15,092 nucleotides of DNA, from positions 1 to 15,092 of the forward strand of contig JAWXCJ010000128.1 in the NCBI GenBank assembly GCA_034408875.1. The letters run 5' to 3'. A model generated the notes under the pieces. The model searched no databases and was not told the origin of the DNA. It was given only the letters and a program-made list of their open reading frames with translations. The first letter of the stretch is position 1; each line of letters starts with the position of its first letter. Both the position numbers and the translations under genes were made by a program. This DNA comes from JANNHK01 sp034408875 (lineage in GTDB: Bacteria > Actinomycetota > Acidimicrobiia > IMCC26256 > PALSA-610). This document shows positions 6,242 to 12,711 of this stretch, in pieces.

Positions 6242-6339
6242 GGGCGCCCATATTGGCCCGGCCGGGTCTTCGAACTCCGCAATTTGCGGCCTCGCCGGGT
6301 ACCACATGGCTGTGATTCACTTCGGTAACATGCGAACGC
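6242..6339. promoter_or_regulatory. Divergent trpS/scpA promoter region with two small palindromes
   Basis: This 98-bp region must hold both promoters. Near scpA, TAACAT (6326-6331) is a plausible -10 box 8 nt before the ATG at 6340, without a Shine-Dalgarno site, pointing to leaderless transcription. Two odd palindromes lie between the genes: CCGCAA-T-TTGCGG (6277-6289) and GTGA-T-TCAC (6312-6320). They may be operators. For trpS, CAATAT on the minus strand just before the ATG is only a weak -10 candidate. Confidence 0.45.
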
Positions 6340-7182
6340 ATGCCGTACGAGGTGTCGACGCCCGTATTCGAAGGCCCGTTCGACCTCCTGCTGCACCTCA
6401 TTCTCAAGGAAGAGGTCGACCTGTGGGAGATCTCGCTCGCCCGCATCGTCGACACGTTCTGTGCCGAGGTCGAGCAGATGGAACGCGTCGACCTCGATTC
6501 GGCCACTGAGTTCCTCCTCATTGCCGCGACGCTCGTCGAGCTGAAGGCGCGGCGCCTGCTCCCGGGCCGCGACGACGTCGAGTTGGACGAGGAGTTGTCC
6601 CGGTTCGAGCACCGAGACCTGCTGCTCGCCCGCCTGCTCGAGTGCAAGACGTTCCAGGACGCGGCCCGGGTGCTGCACGAGCAGTTGCTCGACGCGAGCC
6701 GGAGCGTGCCCCGCACGGTTGGTCCGGAGGAGCCCTTCCGGTCGCTGGCCCCGGACCCGCTCGAACGAGTCGCGCTCGACGCACTTCTTGCCGCCGCGCA
6801 GCGCGGTCTCGCTCCGCCGCCCGACGAGGAAGTGCGCACCGACCACGTCGCCCCGATCCGGGCGAGCGTGCGCGACGCCATCGAGACCGTGCTCGCCCTG
6901 CTCCCCACGACCGGGGCGGTGCGGTTCCGCGATCTCACGCTCGGGGTCGGGCAACGCCTCGAGGTGATCGTCCGCTTCCTCGCCGTGCTCGAACTGTTCA
7001 AGCAGGGTGTCGTCGACCTCGAACAGACCGAGAGCTTCGGCGAGTTGGTCGTGCGCCCGCTCGCCGCGGGCGAACGCGTGTCTCTCGACATCGACTCGCT
7101 CGCCGAGTGGGGCGAAGACGACGAGCACGAGACCGTGCGGCTCACCGAGCCCGAGCCTCAGCCGGTTGGTGAGCACGCGTGA
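6340..7182 (+). CDS. scpA: Condensin subunit ScpA (kleisin)
   Basis: The kleisin subunit that bridges the SMC head domains and binds ScpB in the complex that compacts and segregates the chromosome. The 280-residue protein begins with the diagnostic FEGPFDLLLHLI (about 10-21), continues through the N-terminal helical domain (LWEISLARIVDTF, TEFLLIAATLVELKAR) and ends in a winged-helix region (about 195-265, with VIVRFLAVLELFKQGVV) followed by an acidic tail. The ATG at 6340 gives the usual N-terminus. It is the first gene of the long operon, and scpB starts inside its stop codon (GTGA at 7179-7182). smc itself is not in the window. Confidence 0.95.
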   Translation: MPYEVSTPVFEGPFDLLLHLILKEEVDLWEISLARIVDTFCAEVEQMERVDLDSATEFLLIAATLVELKARRLLPGRDDVELDEELSRFEHRDLLLARLLECKTFQDAARVLHEQLLDASRSVPRTVGPEEPFRSLAPDPLERVALDALLAAAQRGLAPPPDEEVRTDHVAPIRASVRDAIETVLALLPTTGAVRFRDLTLGVGQRLEVIVRFLAVLELFKQGVVDLEQTESFGELVVRPLAAGERVSLDIDSLAEWGEDDEHETVRLTEPEPQPVGEHA

Positions 7183-7811
7183 GCGACACCGACGAACCCA
7201 AAAACGACAGTGAGCTCGAGTCGCGTCGCGCCATCGAGGCGATCGTGTTGGCCGCCACCGAACCGGTGCATGTCACCGTTCTCGCCCAGTTGCTCGAGCT
7301 GCCGGTCGAGCGGATCGAGGGTATCTGCGATCAGCTGGCGGGCGAGTACGCGAGCGACGGCCGCGGCTTCACCATTGCCCGGGTCGCGGGCGGGTATCGG
7401 TTCCAGACGCACCCCGACGCGTTCCCGTACGTCGAACGCTTCGTGCTCGAGGGTCAGACCGCCCGGCTCTCGGGCCCGGCCCTCGAAACGCTGGCGATCA
7501 TCGCGTACAAGCAGCCGGTGTCGCGCGCGCAGCTCTCGGCGATACGCGGCGTCAATGTCGACGCGACGCTGAAGACGCTCGTCGCCCGCGGGTACGTCGA
7601 AGAGGTCGGCCACGAGCCGACCTTGGGCAACCCGGCGTTGTTCGGCACGTCCCGCGCGTTTCTCGAACGTCTGGGCATCGACACCCTTGATCAACTCCCG
7701 GCCCTCGCCGACTTCGTGCCCGAGGCTTCCATCGTCGAAGCGCTCGAACGGGGGCTGCGCATGCCGACCGACGACCCCGCGGCGACGAACGACTCCACAC
7801 CGCAGGAGTGA
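7179..7811 (+). CDS. scpB: Condensin subunit ScpB
   Basis: Dimeric partner of ScpA that stabilises the SMC-kleisin ring. The 210-residue protein has the two winged-helix domains of the family. The second contains LSGPALETLAIIAYKQPVSR and AIRGVNVDATLKTLVARGYV, the best conserved part of ScpB. GNPALFGTSRAFLERLGI is the usual end of the fold. The N-terminal 12 residues and C-terminal 20 are charged and probably flexible. The GTG at 7179 overlaps the scpA TGA by 4 nt, as expected for coupled synthesis of two subunits of one complex. GGTGAG at 7168-7173 may help ribosome binding. Confidence 0.95.
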   Translation: MSDTDEPKNDSELESRRAIEAIVLAATEPVHVTVLAQLLELPVERIEGICDQLAGEYASDGRGFTIARVAGGYRFQTHPDAFPYVERFVLEGQTARLSGPALETLAIIAYKQPVSRAQLSAIRGVNVDATLKTLVARGYVEEVGHEPTLGNPALFGTSRAFLERLGIDTLDQLPALADFVPEASIVEALERGLRMPTDDPAATNDSTPQE

Positions 7812-8563
7812 ACGAGCCCGAGGGCGAGCGCCTACAGAAGGTGCTCGCGCGGGCGGGCCTCGGTTCGCGGCGTACGTGCGAGGAGTTCATCGCGGCGGGG
7901 CGGGTCACCGTCGACGGCGCAGTGGCGATCCTCGGCGCGCGCGTCGATCTGGCAGTCGCGCACGTCGCACTCGACGGTGTTCCGGTCATCATCGACTCGT
8001 CGGTCGTGCACTGGCTGTTGAACAAACCGCCGGACACGGTGACCACCGCAAGCGACCCGCAGGGCCGCCGGACGGTGCTCGATCTTGTTCCGTCGGAACC
8101 GCGCGTGTTCCCGGTCGGCCGGCTCGATCGCGATACCGAAGGACTGTTGATCCTCACCAACGACGGCGACCTCGCGCAGTTGCTGATGCATCCGAGTCAC
8201 GGTGTGGAGAAGGAATACCTCGCCGAAGTGCAGGGGGTTCCGGCGCCCGCTGCGCTGCGAGCGCTCCGCGAGGGCATCGACCTCGACGACGGGCGCACGC
8301 GCCCGGCCCGGGTCCGGCTCGTGCAGCCGGCCAACGACAACTCGCACGCGCTCGTCGAGATCGTCGTGAAGGAAGGGCGCAAGCGCATGGTGAGGCGGAT
8401 GCTCGCCCACGTCGGACATCCCGTGCGGCGCCTGGTCCGGACTCGTATCGGACCGATCACCGACCACTCCCTCGCGCCGAGCGCGTGGCGGCCGCTGACA
8501 AGCGCCGAGGTGCGGTCGCTGTACGCGAACGCGCTCGAAGGCCCGCACGAGACCCCCGACTAA
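7808..8563 (+). CDS. rluB: 23S rRNA pseudouridine synthase, RluB/RsuA family
   Basis: Isomerises a uridine of ribosomal RNA to pseudouridine. The 251-residue protein has an N-terminal S4 RNA-binding domain (about 8-60, ERLQKVLARAGLGSRR) and a catalytic domain with GRLDRDTEGLLILTNDG, where Asp107 is the expected catalytic residue. EIVVKEGRKRMVRRML is also typical of the RluB/RsuA/RluE/RluF group. The gene neighbourhood (next to scpB, near cmk) fits the actinobacterial RluB-type enzyme, but the exact rRNA target cannot be read from the sequence. The GTG start overlaps the scpB stop as GTGA. AGGAG (7803-7807) directly touches the start, so translational coupling is more likely than independent initiation. 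Confidence 0.9.
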   Translation: MNEPEGERLQKVLARAGLGSRRTCEEFIAAGRVTVDGAVAILGARVDLAVAHVALDGVPVIIDSSVVHWLLNKPPDTVTTASDPQGRRTVLDLVPSEPRVFPVGRLDRDTEGLLILTNDGDLAQLLMHPSHGVEKEYLAEVQGVPAPAALRALREGIDLDDGRTRPARVRLVQPANDNSHALVEIVVKEGRKRMVRRMLAHVGHPVRRLVRTRIGPITDHSLAPSAWRPLTSAEVRSLYANALEGPHETPD

Positions 8564-8574
8564 CCTCGGACGTC

Positions 8575-8937
8575 GTGAGACTGTTGGCCCTGCGGGGGGC
8601 GACCACCTGCACCGAGGACACGAAGGCCGAGATCGACGCGAAGACGCAGCGGCTCGTGCGCGAGATGCTCGAACGCAACGGCATCGCCCACGACGACATC
8701 GTGAGCATCATCTTCACGGCCACCGACGACCTCGTCGCCGAGTTTCCTGCGACGGCGGCGCGCGCGCAGGGCCTGGGCGACATCCCGCTGCTGTGCGCCC
8801 GCGAACTCGGGATCACGAAGGGCATGAAGCGGTGCATCCGCATCATGATGCACTTCTACGGCGAGCAGGACCGAGCAACCCTGCATCACGTGTACCTCGA
8901 GGACGCGCGGGCCCTGCGCGACGACCTCCCGGAGTAA
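8575..8937 (+). CDS. aroH: Chorismate mutase, AroH type
   Basis: Rearranges chorismate to prephenate, the entry to tyrosine and phenylalanine synthesis. The 120-residue length fits the trimeric AroH family of Bacillus subtilis (127 residues), distinct from the helical AroQ type more usual in actinobacteria. Active-site residues line up: Arg7 (LRGATT), Cys74, Glu77 (CARELG), Arg89 (KRCIRIMMHF) and the Tyr of HHVYLEDA. The frame is open far upstream across rluB, but the GTG at 8575 gives the family N-terminus and follows the rluB stop by 11 nt. tyrA begins 3 nt after its stop, so the enzymes for prephenate formation and use are made together. Confidence 0.93.
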   Translation: MRLLALRGATTCTEDTKAEIDAKTQRLVREMLERNGIAHDDIVSIIFTATDDLVAEFPATAARAQGLGDIPLLCARELGITKGMKRCIRIMMHFYGEQDRATLHHVYLEDARALRDDLPE

Positions 8938-8940
8938 CGG

Positions 8941-10032
8941 ATGCCGCAGCGCATCGCGGTCATCGGCACCGGACTGATCGGCGGATCGGTCGGCCTGGCG
9001 TTGACGCGCCGGGGCTGCGACGTTGTCGGCCACGACCGCGACCCCGGCCGTCTGCGCCGGGCCAAGGAACTCGGCGCGGTCGCCTCAATCGAGGACGATC
9101 TGGGTCGCGCGCTCGACGGCGCCGACGTCGCAGTCGTCGCCGTCCCGGTCGGGCACATCGCCGCCGTTGTCGCGGCCGCGCTCGACGCCGGTGTACCGCT
9201 CGTGACCGACGTCGGGTCGGTGAAGGCGCCGATTGTCGCCGAGCTCGAAGCCCGCCCGGGCGGAGCCCGGCGGTTCGTCGGCGGCCACCCGATGGCCGGT
9301 TCGGAACAGGAGGGCGTCGACGGCGCCGACGCCGACCTGTTCGTAGGGGCGACATGGGTACTGACGCCCACGACCGCGACCGACGAGGACGCGTACACGC
9401 AACTCCGGGCGTTGGTGCGCGATATGGGCGCCGAGGTCGTGACCGTCACTCCCGAGCATCACGATGTCGTCGTCGCGTTGGTGAGTCACGCGCCGCAACT
9501 CGCGGCGAGCACGCTGATGGACGTCGCCAACGACCAAGAGGAAGAGCACCAGGTGTTGCTCCGGCTCGCGGCGGGCGGATTCCGCGATATGACGCGCATC
9601 GCGGCCGGGCACCCGGCGATCTGGCCCGACATCCTCGCGGCCAACCGGGACGCCGTTGTCGACGCACTCGACCGGTACCTCGAATCGCTCCGGGCCACCC
9701 GCGATGCCGTCGCGCGCGGCGATCGCGAGTTCCTGCTCGCGCTGTTGGAGCGCGCCCGCGCCGCCCGCCGCAACCTGCCGGTCGGCGTGTCGGCCGCGAC
9801 CGACCTGGTGGAGCTGCGGGTTCCGGTACCCGACCGGCCCGGCGTGTTCGCCGAGGTGACCACGCTCGCCGGTCGCCTGGGCGTGAACCTCGAAGACTTC
9901 GAGGTCGCGCACTCGCTCGAAGGCGCGGCCGGTGTGGCGGTCCTCGTCGTCGCCGCGAGCGACGCGCCGGCACTCGAAGCCGGGCTGCACGAACTCGGGT
10001 ACCACACAAGCAGTTCACGGGTGGAGCGGTGA
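8941..10032 (+). CDS. tyrA: Prephenate dehydrogenase with C-terminal ACT domain
   Basis: Oxidatively decarboxylates prephenate to 4-hydroxyphenylpyruvate, the tyrosine precursor. The 363-residue protein starts with a Rossmann motif, IGTGLIGGSVG (8-18). GGHPMAGSEQEGV (His116) and VSHAPQLAAS (His183) carry the conserved histidines, and GGFRDMTRIA belongs to the helical dimerisation half. An ACT domain follows at about 287-358 (ELRVPVPDRPGVFAEVTTLAG), suggesting feedback control by an amino acid, probably tyrosine. GGAG (8931-8934), 6 nt before the ATG, overlaps the end of aroH and supports the start. Its TGA overlaps the aroA GTG. An arogenate-using enzyme cannot be excluded. Confidence 0.93.
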   Translation: MPQRIAVIGTGLIGGSVGLALTRRGCDVVGHDRDPGRLRRAKELGAVASIEDDLGRALDGADVAVVAVPVGHIAAVVAAALDAGVPLVTDVGSVKAPIVAELEARPGGARRFVGGHPMAGSEQEGVDGADADLFVGATWVLTPTTATDEDAYTQLRALVRDMGAEVVTVTPEHHDVVVALVSHAPQLAASTLMDVANDQEEEHQVLLRLAAGGFRDMTRIAAGHPAIWPDILAANRDAVVDALDRYLESLRATRDAVARGDREFLLALLERARAARRNLPVGVSAATDLVELRVPVPDRPGVFAEVTTLAGRLGVNLEDFEVAHSLEGAAGVAVLVVAASDAPALEAGLHELGYHTSSSRVER

Positions 10033-11327
10033 GCACCACACCGGAGCAGCTCGACTTTGGCGGTGCGGCGCCGCTGCGGGGGCGGTTGCGCGTTCCGGGC
10101 GACAAGTCGATCTCGCATCGTGCGTTGTTGTTCGCGGCGCTGGCTTCGGGACGTTCCGAGCTCACGCACTTGGCGACGGGCGAAGACGTGCACGCCACAC
10201 GCTTGGCGCTCGGACATCTGGGTGTGAAGGCGCGCACCAAGGGCGAGATCGTTACCGTGCAGAGCTCCGGGGCCGCCGGCCTCCGTGAGCCGGAGGCAGT
10301 ACTCGACTGTGGCAACTCGGGGACGACGTTGCGCATCATCTCGGGTGTGCTCGCGCGGTGCCCGTTCCTCACGGTGCTCACCGGCGATGCGTCGCTGCGC
10401 ACGCGCCCGATGCTGCGCGTCATCGAACCGTTGCGCGCGATGGGGGCGACCGCTGACGGGCGCGATGGCGGTGAGCACGCACCGATCGCGATCCGAGGCG
10501 GTCAACTTCGCGGAGTACGTCACGAACTCCCGGTCGCTTGGGCCCAGGTGAAGTCCGCGCTGCTCGTCGCCGGCCTCGGCGCCGAGGGTGTGACCGAGGT
10601 CGTGTCGCCCGCGCCAAGCCGCGATCACACGGAGCGTATGCTCGCCGCCCTCGGCGTTCCCCTGGAGGTCGACGGTCTTGCTGTGCGCGTGCGCGCGGGC
10701 GAGCCCGAAGCGTTCGCGCTCGATGTACCGGGTGATCCGTCGTCGGCCGCATTCTTCGTGGTCGCGGCATCGATCACGCCGCGTTCCGAGATCGTGCTCG
10801 AAGATGTCTCGATCAACCCGACCCGACTCGGTTTCGTCGACGTGTTGCTGCGCATGGGCGCCGACATCGAGATCGTCCCGAGTGGCGACCGGTGCGGTGA
10901 ACCCGTCGGCGACATCGTGGTGCGAGCCGCGCCGCTGCACGGCACGGTCATCGAAGGCGACGAGATTCCCAACGTGCAGGACGAGGTACCCGTCCTCGCC
11001 ATGGCGGCCGCGTTCGCCGACGGCGTCACCGAGGTTCGCGATGCGGCTGAGCTCGCGGCCAAGGAGAGCAACCGCATCGGCACCGTGCACCAGGAGCTCA
11101 CGCAACTCGGGATCGGCGTCGAACCCCGCGCCGACGGCCTCGTGATCAGGGGCGGACAACCACACTCGGGGCTGCTCAAGAGCCACGGCGACCACCGGAT
11201 CGCGATGGCCGTCGCCGTCGCCGCGCACGCGATCGACGGCTCGACGACCGTTCGGGGCTGGGGCGCGGTCGCGTCGTCGTATCCCGAGTTCGCCGAGCAC
11301 CTCGCGGCGCTCACCGGCGGCGCGTGA
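10029..11327 (+). CDS. aroA: EPSP synthase (3-phosphoshikimate 1-carboxyvinyltransferase)
   Basis: Joins phosphoenolpyruvate to shikimate 3-phosphate, the sixth shikimate-pathway step. The 432-residue protein has PGDKSISHRA (Lys26), CGNSGTTLRI, SLRTRPMLR, NPTRLGF, QDEVPVLA (Asp318), KESNRIG (Lys345, Glu346) and GDHRIAMA, all expected active-site motifs. The pattern (GNSGTTLR, RPM-R, AQVK, NPTR) is closer to class II, often glyphosate-tolerant enzymes than to the E. coli class I GNAGTAMRP form. This is motif-based inference. The oddity is AWAQVKSA: Trp171 (TGG at 10539-10541) takes the place of the Ser in the SAQ motif, a residue that contacts the substrate phosphate in known structures. The GTG start at 10029 overlaps the tyrA stop as GTGA, with GGAG only 2 nt upstream. 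Confidence 0.95.
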   Translation: MSTTPEQLDFGGAAPLRGRLRVPGDKSISHRALLFAALASGRSELTHLATGEDVHATRLALGHLGVKARTKGEIVTVQSSGAAGLREPEAVLDCGNSGTTLRIISGVLARCPFLTVLTGDASLRTRPMLRVIEPLRAMGATADGRDGGEHAPIAIRGGQLRGVRHELPVAWAQVKSALLVAGLGAEGVTEVVSPAPSRDHTERMLAALGVPLEVDGLAVRVRAGEPEAFALDVPGDPSSAAFFVVAASITPRSEIVLEDVSINPTRLGFVDVLLRMGADIEIVPSGDRCGEPVGDIVVRAAPLHGTVIEGDEIPNVQDEVPVLAMAAAFADGVTEVRDAAELAAKESNRIGTVHQELTQLGIGVEPRADGLVIRGGQPHSGLLKSHGDHRIAMAVAVAAHAIDGSTTVRGWGAVASSYPEFAEHLAALTGGA

Positions 11328-12004
11328 CGATGTCCGATCTCGAACGGCACGTCGTCGCGATCGACGGCCCTTCCGGAACGGGCAAGTCGACGGTGGCGCG
11401 CGCCGTTGCCGACGCGCTCGACCTCAACGTGCTCGACACCGGTGCGATGTACCGCGCGGTTACGTTCGCGGTCCTCGACCGTGGTCTCGATCCGAACGAC
11501 GGCGATGCGTGTACGCGGGTCGCGGTCGACGCGCGCATCGAGGTCGAACGGGGAGTGACGACGCTCGACGGCCGCGACGTCAGCGCCGAGATCCGAACGC
11601 CGGAGGTCACGGCCACTGTCTCCGCAGTGTCGGCTCACCCGCCGGTGCGGGAGGTGCTCGTCGCCCGCCAACGCTCGTGGGTCGAGGCGCACGGCGGTGG
11701 TGTCGTCGAAGGCCGCGACATCGGGACGGTCGTGTTCCCCGGTGCCGTGGTCAAGGTGTATCTCGATGCCGACGACGCGGAACGGGCCCGGCGCCGCCAC
11801 CGCGACGAGCAGGCCGCGGCCCGCGAAGTCGCCGTCGACGACGTGCGCGAGGCGCTGACCCGCCGCGACCAGCTCGACAGCACCCGGGCTGCGTCGCCCC
11901 TGCTCGCCGCGGAGGACGCGGTCGTGATCGATACCACCGACCGCGCGGTGGCCGACGTCGTAGCCGAGATCGTGGCGCGCTACCGCGCCGCGGAGGGAGG
12001 CTGA
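11324..12004 (+). CDS. cmk: Cytidylate kinase
   Basis: Phosphorylates CMP and dCMP with ATP, returning cytidine nucleotides from RNA and lipid turnover to the pool. The 226-residue protein has the P-loop IDGPSGTGKSTVARAVA (about 13-29), LDTGAMYRA for nucleotide binding, EGRDIGTVVFP and a lid-like arginine-rich segment (ERARRRHRDEQ), ending with DSTRAASPL; this is the normal family layout and length. Two starts are possible: GTG at 11324, overlapping the aroA TGA as GTGA like other junctions in this operon, or ATG at 11330, two codons later. I prefer the first by analogy. cmk next to rluB-like and engA/der genes is a common actinobacterial arrangement. Confidence 0.95.
   Translation: MTMSDLERHVVAIDGPSGTGKSTVARAVADALDLNVLDTGAMYRAVTFAVLDRGLDPNDGDACTRVAVDARIEVERGVTTLDGRDVSAEIRTPEVTATVSAVSAHPPVREVLVARQRSWVEAHGGGVVEGRDIGTVVFPGAVVKVYLDADDAERARRRHRDEQAAAREVAVDDVREALTRRDQLDSTRAASPLLAAEDAVVIDTTDRAVADVVAEIVARYRAAEGG
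11992..12000 (+). promoter_or_regulatory. Strong ribosome-binding site of plsC
   Basis: GGAGGGAGG lies at the end of cmk, 8 nt before the ATG at 12009. It is the strongest Shine-Dalgarno sequence in the operon and suggests plsC is translated independently of cmk. Confidence 0.75.
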
Positions 12005-12008
12005 GGCG

Positions 12009-12647
12009 ATGGTGCTCTACTGGTTCGCCCGCCTGATCCTGTCTCGTACGGCGCAGGTGATCTGGCGTATCAAGGTCGTCGGCGCCGACCGCCTTCCCGC
12101 GACCGGTGGTTACGTGTTCGCCCCGTCGCACCGTTCGATGATTGACATCCCGTTGGTCGGGCTCGTCACGCCGCGGCGCGTGCGGTTCATGGGCAAGGCG
12201 CCGTTGTTTCGCATCCCGGTGCTGAGTTCGCTGTTCCGGGCGCTCGGTGGGTTCCCGGTCGAGCGCGACGGCAACGACCGCAAGGCCGTGCGCGACTCCG
12301 TCGCGATGCTCGAGAGCGGCGACGTGCTGGCCGTGTTCCCCGAAGGCACCCGCCAGAACGGCCCGAAGATCCAGCCGTTGCAACCGGGCGCGGCGTATCT
12401 GGCTTTCCGCGCGGGCGTGCCCATCGTCCCGCTCGGCATGGCGGGCAGCGAAGAGATCATGCGCTCGCGTAAGCACCGGTTCTTCCCGGGCTTCGCGTCG
12501 GTGGTCATCGTCGTCGGCGAGCCCGTGATCCCTCCCGAACGCACCACGTCGTCGGTGCCGCGCGCGTCGGTCGACATGGTCACCGCCCGGCTCGCCGACG
12601 ACCTGCAGGTCGCCTTCGACGAGGCGTACCGCCTCCGCGACGCGTAA
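12009..12647 (+). CDS. plsC: 1-acyl-glycerol-3-phosphate acyltransferase (PlsC family)
   Basis: Probably transfers an acyl chain to lysophosphatidate to make phosphatidate at the inner face of the membrane. The 212-residue protein has the PlsC acyltransferase signatures: the HX4D motif in SHRSMID (about 41-47), a glycerol-phosphate binding block around GKAPLFRIPVLSSLFRALGGFPVER, FPEGTRQNG (about 112-120) and the late VPIVPLGMAG. A short hydrophobic N-terminus (LYWFARLILSRTAQVIW) probably binds the membrane. PlsC-like proteins can use other acyl acceptors, so the lipid substrate is inferred from the family. It is the last gene of the scpA operon and ends 3 nt before the long palindrome shared with ispH. 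Confidence 0.9.
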   Translation: MVLYWFARLILSRTAQVIWRIKVVGADRLPATGGYVFAPSHRSMIDIPLVGLVTPRRVRFMGKAPLFRIPVLSSLFRALGGFPVERDGNDRKAVRDSVAMLESGDVLAVFPEGTRQNGPKIQPLQPGAAYLAFRAGVPIVPLGMAGSEEIMRSRKHRFFPGFASVVIVVGEPVIPPERTTSSVPRASVDMVTARLADDLQVAFDEAYRLRDA

Positions 12648-12650
12648 CCA

Positions 12651-12705
12651 GCCGAAATTGCGTCATTCGGCGACCGTTTCGGTCGCCACACGACGCAATT
12701 TCGGC
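12651..12705. terminator. Palindromic element, copy 2; likely bidirectional terminator
   Basis: Perfect 14-bp arms, GCCGAAATTGCGTC (12651-12664) and GACGCAATTTCGGC (12692-12705), surround an inner hairpin GGCGACCG-TTT-CGGTCGCC (12669-12687); both are centred on 12678. It fills nearly the whole 64-bp gap between the converging stop codons of plsC and ispH, the right place to stop transcription from both sides. There is no long T-run after either arm. The element is the inverted counterpart of the copy at 1006-1058, so it may be a dispersed palindrome recruited as a terminator. Confidence 0.65.
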
Positions 12706-12711
12706 TTGGGG

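Noticed and set aside
6242..6307. 22-residue N-terminal extension of trpS
   Set aside because: The conserved synthetase N-terminus starts at the ATG at 6241. The extension covers the divergent promoter region and has no family likeness.
8793..10028. Open frame upstream of and in frame with aroA
   Set aside because: It runs out of frame through tyrA as Arg/Pro-rich sequence. EPSP synthase starts naturally at the GTG at 10029.
9486..11300. 604-codon open frame on the minus strand
   Set aside because: It is antisense to tyrA and aroA, both with complete motif sets; its product has no recognisable domain.
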